NCBI RefSeq assembly: GCF_900112105.1
Contig: NZ_FOKV01000006.1
Span: 124,001-188,000, forward strand
Source: Zunongwangia mangrovi
GTDB lineage: Bacteria; Bacteroidota; Bacteroidia; Flavobacteriales; Flavobacteriaceae
Direction of reading: 5' to 3'
Length of the DNA: 64,000 bases
Below are positions 26,346-35,880 of this stretch, in pieces (position 1 is the first letter of the stretch; every line of letters starts with the position of its first letter). Under the pieces are notes generated by a model, which saw nothing but the letters and a program-made list of their open reading frames with translations, did not search any database and was not told the DNA's origin. The position numbers were made by a program, and so were the translations under genes.

Positions 26346-27510
26346 AATTTTTGGAATGACACGATTTATAAATATTTTCTATAGAGTCCAGCGCTTGCTT
26401 AGAATCAAAGCGTTTAGAATTATGTATTCCTGAAGAAATCACATTTTTCCTTTCTTCTAAACTTAAGGAAACCACTTTTTCAATTTCCTTCGCCCCAACT
26501 TTAAGCCATTCATTCTGTTCACTTTGTTTATATGGTCTTTTTGGAATGTAAAATGCTGCTTTGCCTCCAACTTCCGTCATTGGAGCTTCTGCAGTTGTTA
26601 TAACTGGGCAACCCGAAGCCATTGCTTCAGCTATTGGCCAACCAAAGCCTTCAGTATACGAAGGAAAGATAAGTAATGTAGCTGCCGAATATAAGTCCTT
26701 AACCAAATCGTCAGCTATATTATCCAGAAATAAAATGTCTCTAGAAAAACCGGATGCCTCTTTTAAAGCTATTAAGTCCTTTGTGGGCTTAGGACCAACC
26801 ATTATTAATGGTTTAGAATGCTTATTACTATTTCTCCAATAATCGTATAAGTTAATTACGCCGGTTCTATTTTTATACCACTCATTATTTCCTATATGGA
26901 AAAGAAACCCATTAGAAAGAGAAATATTTAATTTTTGCTCTAATTGCCTTCTTAAGGAGGTAATTGATTCACTAGGTTTAAAATTTTGATTTAAACCATT
27001 ATAAACAACTTGAGAATTTTTAAGTGTTTCTGGTTTAAACAGATGTAAATCTTTTCTCGTTGTCTCTGAAACTGAAATAAAATTATGAGCCTTGGAATAC
27101 CCCTTCTTTATTAAATTTTGATAATACCGTCCAAGACTACCAATTTTTAAATCTTCAATTTTATTTACTGCAGCTTTTTGAGCTATAAAATCATGACAAT
27201 GAACAACGTGTTTTCTTTTTTTTATAAAACTCATCCAAGGACCTAAAGCATGATCTGTTAAAACATGTAGTGCCTCATCTTTTCTTTTAAGTTTCAATTT
27301 AGCCTGAAAAGGAAAAATCAACAATTGATCTATATAACCTAAATATTTAATCAATGAGCTCGATTTAGACAACCTTGCAAAAACTCCTGATGGTGACCAT
27401 ACCTCAACCTCATGCCCTCTTATAGCCATTCCTTTTGCAAGCATATTGGTAAATCTAGGCATACTTTTATGCCCCAAAAAGCTTGGGTGCGTATAAAAAA
27501 TGATTTTCAT
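26308..27510 (-). CDS. Family 4 glycosyltransferase
   Basis: This 400-aa GT-B enzyme has GHKSMPRFTNMLAKGMAIRGHEVEVW at the N-terminus and a donor-binding half with FLFHIGNNEWYKNRTGVINLY near 208-228. The E-x7-E motif lies in TEGFGWPIAEAMASGCPVI near 317-335, followed by EVGGKAAFY. It is a retaining transferase of the polysaccharide assembly line with unknown donor. It starts 6 bp after the stop of the Wzy-like gene and overlaps the next transferase gene by 38 bp. Confidence 0.9.
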   Translation of the reverse strand: MKIIFYTHPSFLGHKSMPRFTNMLAKGMAIRGHEVEVWSPSGVFARLSKSSSLIKYLGYIDQLLIFPFQAKLKLKRKDEALHVLTDHALGPWMSFIKKRKHVVHCHDFIAQKAAVNKIEDLKIGSLGRYYQNLIKKGYSKAHNFISVSETTRKDLHLFKPETLKNSQVVYNGLNQNFKPSESITSLRRQLEQKLNISLSNGFLFHIGNNEWYKNRTGVINLYDYWRNSNKHSKPLIMVGPKPTKDLIALKEASGFSRDILFLDNIADDLVKDLYSAATLLIFPSYTEGFGWPIAEAMASGCPVITTAEAPMTEVGGKAAFYIPKRPYKQSEQNEWLKVGAKEIEKVVSLSLEERKNVISSGIHNSKRFDSKQALDSIENIYKSCHSKNYENPSCSRSNGS

Positions 27511-27516
27511 TTTTAT

Positions 27517-28833
27517 TTATTTTGATGTGTTTAAAGATGCCATGATCAAACCACCTACTAAAACGCCAAAACCAAGCGCAGTAGGCTGAGCCCATTGTCC
27601 CTGTGGAATAATAAGAAGACCTATACTAAGAAGCATCCATGCTAGAGGAGAACCTTTTACTAGTTCGTTATGACTTTTAAAAGCCAAAGAAAAACATAAA
27701 CCTAGCCGAATAAATATAACTGCTAGACCAAAAAGGATTCCCATTTCCCCCACTAGACGACCCCATTCTTCTTCCGCAATTAAGAAAGACACACCGCCAG
27801 TCAAAATCATACTACCGGCATTGGTTCCTAATCCCATTCCATGTCCAAAAAATGGAAGATTTTGTGAAGTGGAATGGTTTAAAGCTCCTAAAAGTCCTCC
27901 TAAGTAACGGTCTAATAAAGTACCTTCAATACCTCCCTCAAATTTGCTTGCAGATTCTATACGGGTAGTAAAAACTTCAGTACTTTTTTGAAAAACTTCA
28001 GTAGTAGAAACAATACTAAGAGCGACTATTAAAAGAATCACAGTTGTTAATATTCTACCAGAAAACTTTCTATTTATTACACCTGCTATACAGGCAAACA
28101 GAAATGCGATTATTACCTGAAATAACAATGTTCTACTTATTGACAGGGGTATCGCAATAAATAAGGATATCGCAGACAAAATTAAAATCCAGGTATTTAC
28201 TCGTTTTCTTTCTAGAAAAAAATAAAAAATATATGCTCCTAATAATGCATAAAACATAGTATTTCCCGTGGTAAAAGAAAAAGTCCCAGGTGGTCTAAAA
28301 TATCCCATTGCGCCACTAAACCCGGCTCCGTCCATATCTCCACCTACACCTCGATTTACCCAAGCCGATTGCGGACTGTAAAACTGTAAAGCGATTAAAA
28401 CTGTCATAGGCACTGAAAAATAAAGCATTATTTTGCCTATTTTAACCACATCTTTCCTTGAGAAAACATTACCAATTATAAAAATAAGTGGAAAGTGTAA
28501 AACTAAAATTCTAGCACCATATATAGCAACAAATAAATTACCATGTCCCGCTAAAAATGTTGTGACTAATGATAACATCGCCGTAAAAACCATTGATATT
28601 AAGAAAGATGAATATGGTATCAGATCTCGTTTCCAAGCTGTATATATCAACCAGATAGCGATAGGATCTCGTACAATAAGCAGTGGAGCAGAAAGAGAAG
28701 GTAAAACCCATTTTCGTAAAGCTCCTTCAAACAATAACAAAAAGAAATAAAGCCATATGCCTTTTTTTAATATTAAATTATCAGAGTATATAATTTCTTT
28801 GGTGCCCTTGAGACTGATAGCTACATCACTCAT
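27517..28833 (-). CDS. Wzy-like polysaccharide polymerase / O-antigen ligase family membrane protein
   Basis: The 438-aa protein has about 11-12 hydrophobic segments and a large periplasmic loop between residues about 280 and 345 (FTTRIESASKFEGGIEGTLLDRYLGG and following). That is the layout of the Wzy/WaaL superfamily, in which sequence is poorly conserved. As the only such protein in the locus, and with a flippase, Wza and Wzc present, it is the best candidate for the polymerase that joins repeat units in the periplasm. Confidence 0.8.
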   Translation of the reverse strand: MSDVAISLKGTKEIIYSDNLILKKGIWLYFFLLLFEGALRKWVLPSLSAPLLIVRDPIAIWLIYTAWKRDLIPYSSFLISMVFTAMLSLVTTFLAGHGNLFVAIYGARILVLHFPLIFIIGNVFSRKDVVKIGKIMLYFSVPMTVLIALQFYSPQSAWVNRGVGGDMDGAGFSGAMGYFRPPGTFSFTTGNTMFYALLGAYIFYFFLERKRVNTWILILSAISLFIAIPLSISRTLLFQVIIAFLFACIAGVINRKFSGRILTTVILLIVALSIVSTTEVFQKSTEVFTTRIESASKFEGGIEGTLLDRYLGGLLGALNHSTSQNLPFFGHGMGLGTNAGSMILTGGVSFLIAEEEWGRLVGEMGILFGLAVIFIRLGLCFSLAFKSHNELVKGSPLAWMLLSIGLLIIPQGQWAQPTALGFGVLVGGLIMASLNTSK

Positions 28834-28837
28834 ATCT

Positions 28838-30079
28838 TTAAAAATGTTTTCGCATAGCCTCTGCTAATTCATCGCCATATTTCTTCCAAGGGCGATCAAA
28901 TGCAGACTCCAATGCATTTTTACCTACCTGACTTATTAAGTCTCGATTTTCTAAAATTTCTTCAACACAATTTTTAAGACTAATTGTTGATCCAGCTTTC
29001 ATTAACCAACCATTCTCTCCATGGGTTATCAAATCTGGACCAGCAGTTCTTTCTGTAGTGATCACTGGTGTTCCCTGAGACATTGCCTCAGTAATCACCA
29101 TCCCAAAACCTTCAAATAGAGATGGAAATAGAAGCACATCATGTTCTTTCATCAACTCTAATATTTTGGAATGAGGCATACTAGGTGTCCAAACATGTCT
29201 CGTTAGAGCTGAATTTAGTGCTTCACAATCATTCGTTGGTTTTTGCCCTACTATTGTTAAACTTACAAAGTCTTTTAAAGCATCTGCCACCTTCACGACA
29301 TCACCAATTCCTTTTCGCTGTTCTAACCTTCCTACAAAAAGAAGTTTTATCTTTTTTCGGTTTTTAAGACTAGAATATTTCCTACCGGTAGTTGGTATAG
29401 GAAAACCATAAGGTATAACCTCAACATTATTCAAAATGCCATCAAAATCTTTTAAACTATTCTTCGTAAATGTACTTGCTACAAAAATCTTATCAGCTAA
29501 TTTTAATTCCTCATCCTTCTTAAGAAGTTTGGCTGAAGAGTCTTGAAGACCGGTTAATGTAGACACCCATTCTGGTGATCTATTGTATTCTTCTTTTAAT
29601 AGTTTTCTTGCGTGTTTCCAATATCCGATTGGCAAATCATAGAAGCAGGTCATCCCAAGCTTCTTGGCCTCACGAAAAGTATTTAGAGCTCCATCCTCAT
29701 ATGCATAAACACCTTTTGCTCCAGTAAGTTTTGCATGCTTAAGGCGAGATTTTGTTTTCGTATCTATGTCTTTATAAACTGAATCTACTGAAAAGATTCC
29801 AGTTTCATGTTTCGTAAGAGACTGAAAACCAAATTTATTGGAAACAATTCTTCCAGTTTCTAACCAAGGTGAACATTTAGTAAAGGGTTGAAGTCTTGAA
29901 ACAAAACTTCGTCTTTTTATTTCAGAAAAGGATTTAACATTAGATAGTTTATCCAGAAATGTCCCCGGAAAAGATGCTACAGATGTATTAAATTCATACA
30001 ACATATCTTTATCCATTAACCCATCTAAAGCCCATCTATTGAATTGGTTACTATTGGGATGAGAAACAATTATTTTCAT
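28838..30079 (-). CDS. Family 4 glycosyltransferase
   Basis: The protein has 413 aa. The C-terminal GT-B half is clear: KLLFVGRLEQRKGIGDVVKVADAL near 245-268, then E-x7-E in FEGFGMVITEAMSQGTPVITTE near 325-345, followed by GPDLITHGENGWLM. The N-terminal half is more divergent (HPNSNQFNRWALDGLMDK). It is predicted to add one sugar to the repeat unit. It is 4 bp upstream of the Wzy-like gene. Confidence 0.88.
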   Translation of the reverse strand: MKIIVSHPNSNQFNRWALDGLMDKDMLYEFNTSVASFPGTFLDKLSNVKSFSEIKRRSFVSRLQPFTKCSPWLETGRIVSNKFGFQSLTKHETGIFSVDSVYKDIDTKTKSRLKHAKLTGAKGVYAYEDGALNTFREAKKLGMTCFYDLPIGYWKHARKLLKEEYNRSPEWVSTLTGLQDSSAKLLKKDEELKLADKIFVASTFTKNSLKDFDGILNNVEVIPYGFPIPTTGRKYSSLKNRKKIKLLFVGRLEQRKGIGDVVKVADALKDFVSLTIVGQKPTNDCEALNSALTRHVWTPSMPHSKILELMKEHDVLLFPSLFEGFGMVITEAMSQGTPVITTERTAGPDLITHGENGWLMKAGSTISLKNCVEEILENRDLISQVGKNALESAFDRPWKKYGDELAEAMRKHF

Positions 30080-30101
30080 CTATTGATTATTTAAGGTTAA
30101 A

Positions 30102-31250
30102 TTAAATGGGATACGCATTTTTCGCTTCTTTTAAACCATTTACTCCATTTAAAAAGGTTTCAGCAATAAGTTGAACTCCAGAATATGAAGGTTTTCGTTT
30201 AAGTTTTTCTAGTTGATCATCAAGAGAAATATCTAAGCTTAATTTATCTAATTGCTCTAGGTACGTTACATCAGTTTCTAAAAACAACTCATTATTTCCA
30301 GCTAATATTATAGGTAAACCGTGCTCCTTATAAGCCGCAACAACTCCGCTTTTACCTAAAATTTGTGGAGGAGTTAATGCTAAACCTGCATCTGCATATT
30401 GTAATAAGGTGGAAACTTGCTCTTTACTTAATTCTCCTAAAGCTATAAAGTTAATTTTCGCGCTCAAACCTTTAATTTCATGCCTTAAATTGTCGGCAGA
30501 ATCTTGATCAGACCTTCCGGCTACCATTATAGTAACGTTCTTATCCTTTAACCACCTAACTAACTCTTCTTTTCGCCAACTAAAAGGGATTCTTCCAAAA
30601 AGAACAATCTTGAGTGACTTTTCAAAAAGGAATAATTGGTTTTCGTTGAATAACTGAGGTAGCTGTTGCAACGCATTTTTACTAAATGGTATATTACTAA
30701 AAAGCGGAAGAACTTTATTTTGAATCCCGTTTTCCTTTAATAATCGACTAAATGCTATATTACTAGTAAACACTTTTATAGGTGATATTCCGTTAATTAG
30801 CTGCTTAATTATTATTTGCTGAAAATAGCCAATTACCTTATGTCTTAATGAATCTTCTTTAGATCTTCCTATCCAAGGTTCGTGCATCATAATGCTAACC
30901 TCATAAGATTTAAGAATTCCCACTAAAAACTGATGTGCAACAACCGGTAGCCCCTTTTTGTGAAAAGCATAAGTCACATATTGAAAACTTATATGATCCG
31001 GACTTACGGTTTCAGATATATTTTTAAATAATCTATATTTTTGTTGCCAACTATTCCTTGCGGGAATTCTACAAAGCTGGATATCTTCTCGGGTTTCTTC
31101 TCTAAAAGACTTTACATAAAAATCGTTAATACTAACTAAAACAACTTTAACACCTAAAAGCTTTATCGCCTTAGCTAAATTGAAACAATAATCGCCTATA
31201 CCGTCTTTAGAAGGTTCCAGACATCCGCATGTGATTATTAATGTCTTCAT
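30102..31250 (-). CDS. Glycosyltransferase-like protein (GT-B fold, divergent)
   Basis: The N-terminus (KTLIITCGCLEPSKDGIGDYCFNLAKAI) has the GIGDY loop seen in GT4-type transferases, and a donor-half strand IVLFGRIPFSWRKEELVRWL begins near residue 213. The usual E-x7-E motif is not visible; the equivalent region reads LALTPPQILGKSGVVAAYKEHGLPII. It may therefore be a divergent transferase or a GT-like accessory protein. Its start codon lies 44 bp inside the upstream acetyltransferase gene, the largest overlap of the locus. Confidence 0.75.
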   Translation of the reverse strand: MKTLIITCGCLEPSKDGIGDYCFNLAKAIKLLGVKVVLVSINDFYVKSFREETREDIQLCRIPARNSWQQKYRLFKNISETVSPDHISFQYVTYAFHKKGLPVVAHQFLVGILKSYEVSIMMHEPWIGRSKEDSLRHKVIGYFQQIIIKQLINGISPIKVFTSNIAFSRLLKENGIQNKVLPLFSNIPFSKNALQQLPQLFNENQLFLFEKSLKIVLFGRIPFSWRKEELVRWLKDKNVTIMVAGRSDQDSADNLRHEIKGLSAKINFIALGELSKEQVSTLLQYADAGLALTPPQILGKSGVVAAYKEHGLPIILAGNNELFLETDVTYLEQLDKLSLDISLDDQLEKLKRKPSYSGVQLIAETFLNGVNGLKEAKNAYPI

Positions 31251-31815
31251 CTTTTCTAATACTAATTTTTTTCGCGGGAACTCCGCCCCATATTTCCATT
31301 GAAGGAATTGACTTTGTAACCACAGAGCCTGCCGCTACAATTGATCCATAACCAATCTTAACACCCTTTAGAACTATTACATTTGTTCCTAGCCACACAT
31401 TATTAGATATTCTAATGGCTGCCACATCTGGTGGTTGTAATCTAATTGGTGTACTTAAGGACTGGTAGCCATGATTATGATCAATAAACTTACATCCAGA
31501 AGCAATTAAAGCATCTTTACCAATGTGGATATCACTGCAAATATTAAATTCTGAATTAGCTCCTATATAAACATTATCATCAATAATTATTGAAGGTCCC
31601 GGATTCCAAACACCATCATACCTAAAGTTTATATAGCTTTCGAGGATACAATTCTTTCCGATGCTCACCTGGTGTGGCCATGAGAAAAAGGTTTTTCCTA
31701 CTACACTATCTGACCCTATTTTTAAACCTGCTAAAACAGCTGGGAGAATACAAATCTTAGCAAGCCACTGGTGATAGTAAAATGACAATTTAAAGAATAT
31801 CTTATGAATTATCAT
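31207..31815 (-). CDS. Hexapeptide-repeat O-acetyltransferase (maltose/serine acetyltransferase-like)
   Basis: This 202-aa left-handed beta-helix protein shows repeats such as IIIDDNVYIGANSEFNI, IHIGKDALIASGCKFI and VWLGTNVIVLKGVKIGYGSIVAAGSVV. The catalytic-type His is in FIDHNHGYQ (about residues 110-118), and the closing IWGGVPAKKISI is typical of the family. It probably acetylates a sugar of the repeat unit. It is the second acetyltransferase of the locus, so two positions may be acetylated. Confidence 0.88.
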   Translation of the reverse strand: MIIHKIFFKLSFYYHQWLAKICILPAVLAGLKIGSDSVVGKTFFSWPHQVSIGKNCILESYINFRYDGVWNPGPSIIIDDNVYIGANSEFNICSDIHIGKDALIASGCKFIDHNHGYQSLSTPIRLQPPDVAAIRISNNVWLGTNVIVLKGVKIGYGSIVAAGSVVTKSIPSMEIWGGVPAKKISIRKDEDINNHMRMSGTF

Positions 31816-31825
31816 TTAAGTAAAA

Positions 31826-32917
31826 CTATGCTATCTTCTCTATCTGATTAACAACTTCTTTCGATACCACACTCCATCTACGATCAATAACACTCTCCCG
31901 TGCATTTTCTCCCAATTTTTTTCGAAATTTTGGATTTTTAATGGCTAACTCTATTTGAGTACTGAGATCTATATAATCTCCAGTTTTAAAAAGCAAACCA
32001 TTTACTCTATGCTGAATTAGATCTATTTGAGCACAATTATCTGAAGTTACACAACATAAGCCTGCAGCCATACCTTGCAAAAGAGCTAATGATTGTCCTT
32101 CGAAAAAACTAGGAAGAATGAAAATATCACATTGCTCATACAATTTCTTTTCTTCGTCTGAATTAAAAGTAGGTACAATCTCAATATTTGGGTGCAACTC
32201 CTCTGGAAACTCTTTTAAGATGTCTTCTTTAGGGAAGACCGTTCCAAAAAGTAACCACCTTACAGGTATTCTATCTCTTAACAATTTCTTTGATGCTTCA
32301 ATAATTAGTCCTGTGCCTTTTCTTTTGATCCAAGTAGCGCTAAATCCAATTATGCATTCTTTGTTTTCGATGTTCAAATCACCTTGAGTTAGAAAGTCTT
32401 CTTTCACTCCATTCCTAAAGATCGTAATGTCATCTATATTTCTTTTAAACTTTTCTATAGCGTAATTTTGATCTTCTTTATTTGAAAGCAATAATAAATT
32501 AGCTTTTCTAAGGCCCTTATTACAGTTTCGAAGGCGCCATATTGGAAACAAAACTTTACTTCTTAAGCTAACCTCGTCATGAAATTTTTTATAGTAAGTG
32601 TTTCTTAAATTCCACTCTCGCTGCTCTATTCCATGACTAAAAAGCGCTATTGGAATATTGGTTCCAATAAATTTTCCAGACACAGGCTCATGAGCCAAAA
32701 TAACATCTGGCTTCTTTTTGCCGAATTTTTCTTTAAATATCTTAAAAGCCTTACCAGGAAATTCTGAAGGATGCTTTGTAACCACATTTTCTTTTCCCAA
32801 ATGAATAAATTGATGACCTGCTTCTTCAAAAGCTTTTTTCCAAAAATATGCTATCCTTCCCATCCCTGAATAAGGATCAAGCTTTATATCTGCTACGTGA
32901 AGTATTGTTAAACTCAT
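31826..32917 (-). CDS. Family 4 glycosyltransferase with altered E-x7-E motif
   Basis: The 363-aa GT-B protein begins ILHVADIKLDPYSGMGRIAYFWKKAF. Its donor half has CIIGFSATWIKRKGTGLIIEA near 190-210. The motif that is normally E-x7-E reads FFEGQSLALLQGMAAG (near 275-290), so the second Glu is Gln. That Glu normally contacts the donor ribose. Activity may be kept, as some GT4 enzymes tolerate change there, but it is a deviation from its neighbours. It is 1 bp from the next gene upstream. Confidence 0.85.
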   Translation of the reverse strand: MSLTILHVADIKLDPYSGMGRIAYFWKKAFEEAGHQFIHLGKENVVTKHPSEFPGKAFKIFKEKFGKKKPDVILAHEPVSGKFIGTNIPIALFSHGIEQREWNLRNTYYKKFHDEVSLRSKVLFPIWRLRNCNKGLRKANLLLLSNKEDQNYAIEKFKRNIDDITIFRNGVKEDFLTQGDLNIENKECIIGFSATWIKRKGTGLIIEASKKLLRDRIPVRWLLFGTVFPKEDILKEFPEELHPNIEIVPTFNSDEEKKLYEQCDIFILPSFFEGQSLALLQGMAAGLCCVTSDNCAQIDLIQHRVNGLLFKTGDYIDLSTQIELAIKNPKFRKKLGENARESVIDRRWSVVSKEVVNQIEKIA

Positions 32918-32918
32918 A

Positions 32919-34043
32919 TTATTTCGTATAAAATTTCATGTTTAAAAAAACTATTCTTCCCAAATTCTTGAAGACATACAAGGATCGGCTATATCTAGAT
33001 TTCAATAGATAAATACCATATTTAAGTGCTTTAAATAACTTTCTACGATGAGCATAATATTCAAAAAACACTTCATTTTTTTTAGTCGCTCGCCAATTCC
33101 TTGCTGGAGCTAATTTTCTATTATTATTTCTCTGAACTACCTCTACGATCGTCTCTACTCTGTTTACAAAATCATGAGACTTATTAACCGCCTGATATCC
33201 CTGAAAAGCTATGCGTTTTCTTTCATTTTCATTTTGTAAATAATAGGATATCTTATTAAGTAATTCTTCTGTTGTTTTGTAAGTCACAAAATGTTTTCCT
33301 GCGACTAGACCAATTTCATCTAGTTCCGTAGGTTTTTTTGTTATCAACAGCGCTCCAGAAGCCATAATTTCAAAACATCTTAAATTCGCATCTATCATAT
33401 AATCATCCCTCGATATATTGACAGCAATTTTTGAATTTGTATAAACAGATATTAACTCATCCTGATTATAGAATTTATTAATATCGTTGGTTTTATAACG
33501 TTTACTAATTGCTTCTACCTGCTCTTTTCGAATTTGATAAAAAGGTCCATCTAAACGACCAACCCATCCTACATCGAATTTTCTTTCTTTTATAAATTCT
33601 GGATAGAGATTCGTCTCAACTGCATGTGGAAGTAAAGTTACTCCAGGATGTCCCATTCCTTCAAGCACTTTATCATACTTCGGATGAAATATAAATGCAT
33701 GATCAAAGAGCATCGATTGGTCTAATCTAGCTTTAGTTCCATCGTAAGTGTCTATTTGAAAACAACCTGTAGGATAGTTAATACTCAAAATATTTTCAGG
33801 AATAATGGCCTCGCAAGGATCTGGATAGAGAATTAAGAATATTTCTCCCTGAGACTCCATAGAAGCAATTACCTGATCGAGTTCTTTATCAATACAACAG
33901 ACAACATTAAAATATTTTTTTAAAGCATAATAATATGCTTTTCTTTCACGCCCTATATCTTCTTTCGCAGATAAAAAGATAACGATCTTTTTTGACGGAT
34001 CTATAACTCTTACACAATGCATATTATAATTATTTAAGCCCAC
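32919..34043 (-). CDS. CgeB-like glycosyltransferase
   Basis: The 374-aa protein carries the CgeB/DUF3880-type C-terminal half: VGWVGRLDGPFYQIRKEQVEAI near 158-180, AVNISRDDYMIDANLRCFEIMASGALLITKK near 212-242, where the Glu in CFEIMASG takes the place of the GT4 Glu. These are GT-B transferases of unknown donor. The ATG at 34043 overlaps the epimerase gene by 10 bp; an in-frame ATG at 34022 would leave an 11-bp gap and is an equal alternative start. Confidence 0.8.
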   Translation of the reverse strand: MGLNNYNMHCVRVIDPSKKIVIFLSAKEDIGRERKAYYYALKKYFNVVCCIDKELDQVIASMESQGEIFLILYPDPCEAIIPENILSINYPTGCFQIDTYDGTKARLDQSMLFDHAFIFHPKYDKVLEGMGHPGVTLLPHAVETNLYPEFIKERKFDVGWVGRLDGPFYQIRKEQVEAISKRYKTNDINKFYNQDELISVYTNSKIAVNISRDDYMIDANLRCFEIMASGALLITKKPTELDEIGLVAGKHFVTYKTTEELLNKISYYLQNENERKRIAFQGYQAVNKSHDFVNRVETIVEVVQRNNNRKLAPARNWRATKKNEVFFEYYAHRRKLFKALKYGIYLLKSRYSRSLYVFKNLGRIVFLNMKFYTK

Positions 34044-34981
34044 AAAACACGTTCAATGGCTTTAGATTTAAAAGCCTCAAGACTGTGATTCCAATATTCT
34101 TCAATTCCTTCTTCTAAACTTACTTGAGGGTACCAACCGGTATCCTTTTTTAGTTTTGAACTATCCAGAATATTCTTTCTCACATCGAATGGTCTTAATT
34201 TTTCTATTTGAACTTTCGGAGAAAAAAAGCCGTTCTTTCTGGCTAATTTCGATATATAATCGAAGACAAATTTGGTCGATGCTCCTCTACCAGTTCCTAT
34301 ATTATAGGTTTCTCCAATCTTTCCTTTTTTTAGCGCTGCAATAATACCATTTGCAACATCCTTAACATGGATATAATCTCTAACTGTTCCATTTTTGCCA
34401 AAGATTTTCATTTCCCTTTGATCTAGAACAGAATATGTTGCAGTTGCAATAAATCCCTGCCCCAGAAATGGCGATTGCCCAACACCATAAGCATTTCCTG
34501 GTCTAACGGTTATAACTGGTAACTTCTTATGAGTACAATACATAGAGGAATATTTCTCTACCGCAAGTTTAGTTATACCGTAAGGAGATATAGGGTTTGT
34601 TGCAGCTGCTTCTGAAATGGGATTTTCATTTGTGTTCCCATAAATAGCCCCTCCTGTAGACACCATTACAATTCTCTTTACAGAAAATAAACTCATCCAT
34701 TCCAAGAAATTCACAATAGAAGGAAGATTATCTTTAATATCTGTGATAGGATCGTCAAAACTGGTTTTTGGTGTAGAAGCATAAGCTAAGTTTATAACTC
34801 CATTAACCCCTTCCATTATTTGTTCTAGCTTAAGGTATGTCAATCCATTCCAATCATAATAATCTTCAAGATTACGCATTTTCATCCCTATTACGATCAC
34901 TTGATGACCCTCAGACCTTAATTGATTTACGATATATTTACCAATAAATCCCAATCCGCCAAAAACGCAATATTTCGCCAT
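34034..34981 (-). CDS. NAD-dependent nucleotide-sugar epimerase/dehydratase (GalE/SDR family)
   Basis: This extended SDR of 315 aa has the NAD motif FGGLGFIGKY (residues 7-16), the STGGAIYG segment (108-115) and catalytic Y134-x3-K138 in SPYGITKLAVEK. It resembles UDP-hexose 4-epimerases and related dehydratases. It would supply one nucleotide sugar (for example UDP-galactose) for the repeat unit. The exact reaction cannot be assigned from sequence. Confidence 0.88.
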   Translation of the reverse strand: MAKYCVFGGLGFIGKYIVNQLRSEGHQVIVIGMKMRNLEDYYDWNGLTYLKLEQIMEGVNGVINLAYASTPKTSFDDPITDIKDNLPSIVNFLEWMSLFSVKRIVMVSTGGAIYGNTNENPISEAAATNPISPYGITKLAVEKYSSMYCTHKKLPVITVRPGNAYGVGQSPFLGQGFIATATYSVLDQREMKIFGKNGTVRDYIHVKDVANGIIAALKKGKIGETYNIGTGRGASTKFVFDYISKLARKNGFFSPKVQIEKLRPFDVRKNILDSSKLKKDTGWYPQVSLEEGIEEYWNHSLEAFKSKAIERVLWA

Positions 34982-35003
34982 GATTTTAAGTTTTTAATGA
35001 TTA

Positions 35004-35858
35004 TTAAACAGGTTTATTAATCTGCTTCTGATTTGCAACAATTTTAAAGTGCACCACGAAAGCACTTCTTAATTCATAAAATAGATCTACAATTGCATAA
35101 CCGATCCCTCTAAATTTAAAACGAAAAGCATCTTTGAAGAGGTTTAGGGTCATTACTGCGATAATCTTTAATCTGGTCGTTAAACTGTAATGCTTTTGAT
35201 GGTCTGGATGTCTTTTCAAAAAAATAAGTACACTTTCATATTCAACCTTATACTTATTATCTATTTTTCTCCAAGGATGGCAAACAAATGCTTTAGGAAC
35301 AAAAATTATGGGTTGTTTATCTTTTTGAACTCGAGTTCTAAATTCAATGTCTTCTAGTTCAAATTTAAATTCTTCGCAATACCCTCCCATACTCAAATAA
35401 TAAGGTTTTCTTACCATAAGATTGCAGCTCCATAACAATCCTCCATTCGAGTTGATTGGAGCTACCTCATTGAAGCGCTTTTTTCTTCTATCTGCTTCTG
35501 TTTTTCCCTCAAAAACATTTGCTTCAGGATTATCGTCAATAGCGCAACTAAAGGACTTTAACCAGTTTTTAGATGGCAAACAATCGTCATCTGTGAAAGC
35601 AATCCAATTAAATTTAGCATATTTCACTCCGTTATTCCTGTTAGCGGCCGGTCCTTTTTGCGGCCCTTCAACCCATTTCACCCAAGGAAATTTTTCTAGG
35701 ATTAACTTCTCTGCTGTTGTAATACTACCATCATCAGAGACAATAACTTCATAATTATTTATAGGATACTTTTGTAAATCTGGAGACAGTAATGTTAAAC
35801 ACTCTTGTAAATGTTCATTTCTATGCCTTGTTGGGATAACTATAGAAATATTATTCAT
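35004..35858 (-). CDS. Family 2 glycosyltransferase
   Basis: This GT-A protein of 284 aa has SIVIPTRHRNEHLQECLTLL at the N-terminus, the SDDGSITTAE stretch near 40-49 and FTDDDCLPSKNWL near 92-104, where the DDD triad gives the metal site. A later GGYCEEFKFELEDIEFRTRVQK element carries the ED catalytic-base region. It transfers one sugar of unknown type. It lies 22 bp both from its upstream and downstream neighbours. Confidence 0.9.
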   Translation of the reverse strand: MNNISIVIPTRHRNEHLQECLTLLSPDLQKYPINNYEVIVSDDGSITTAEKLILEKFPWVKWVEGPQKGPAANRNNGVKYAKFNWIAFTDDDCLPSKNWLKSFSCAIDDNPEANVFEGKTEADRRKKRFNEVAPINSNGGLLWSCNLMVRKPYYLSMGGYCEEFKFELEDIEFRTRVQKDKQPIIFVPKAFVCHPWRKIDNKYKVEYESVLIFLKRHPDHQKHYSLTTRLKIIAVMTLNLFKDAFRFKFRGIGYAIVDLFYELRSAFVVHFKIVANQKQINKPV

Positions 35859-35880
35859 CTTTATTTAGTTGAGATCTCGA

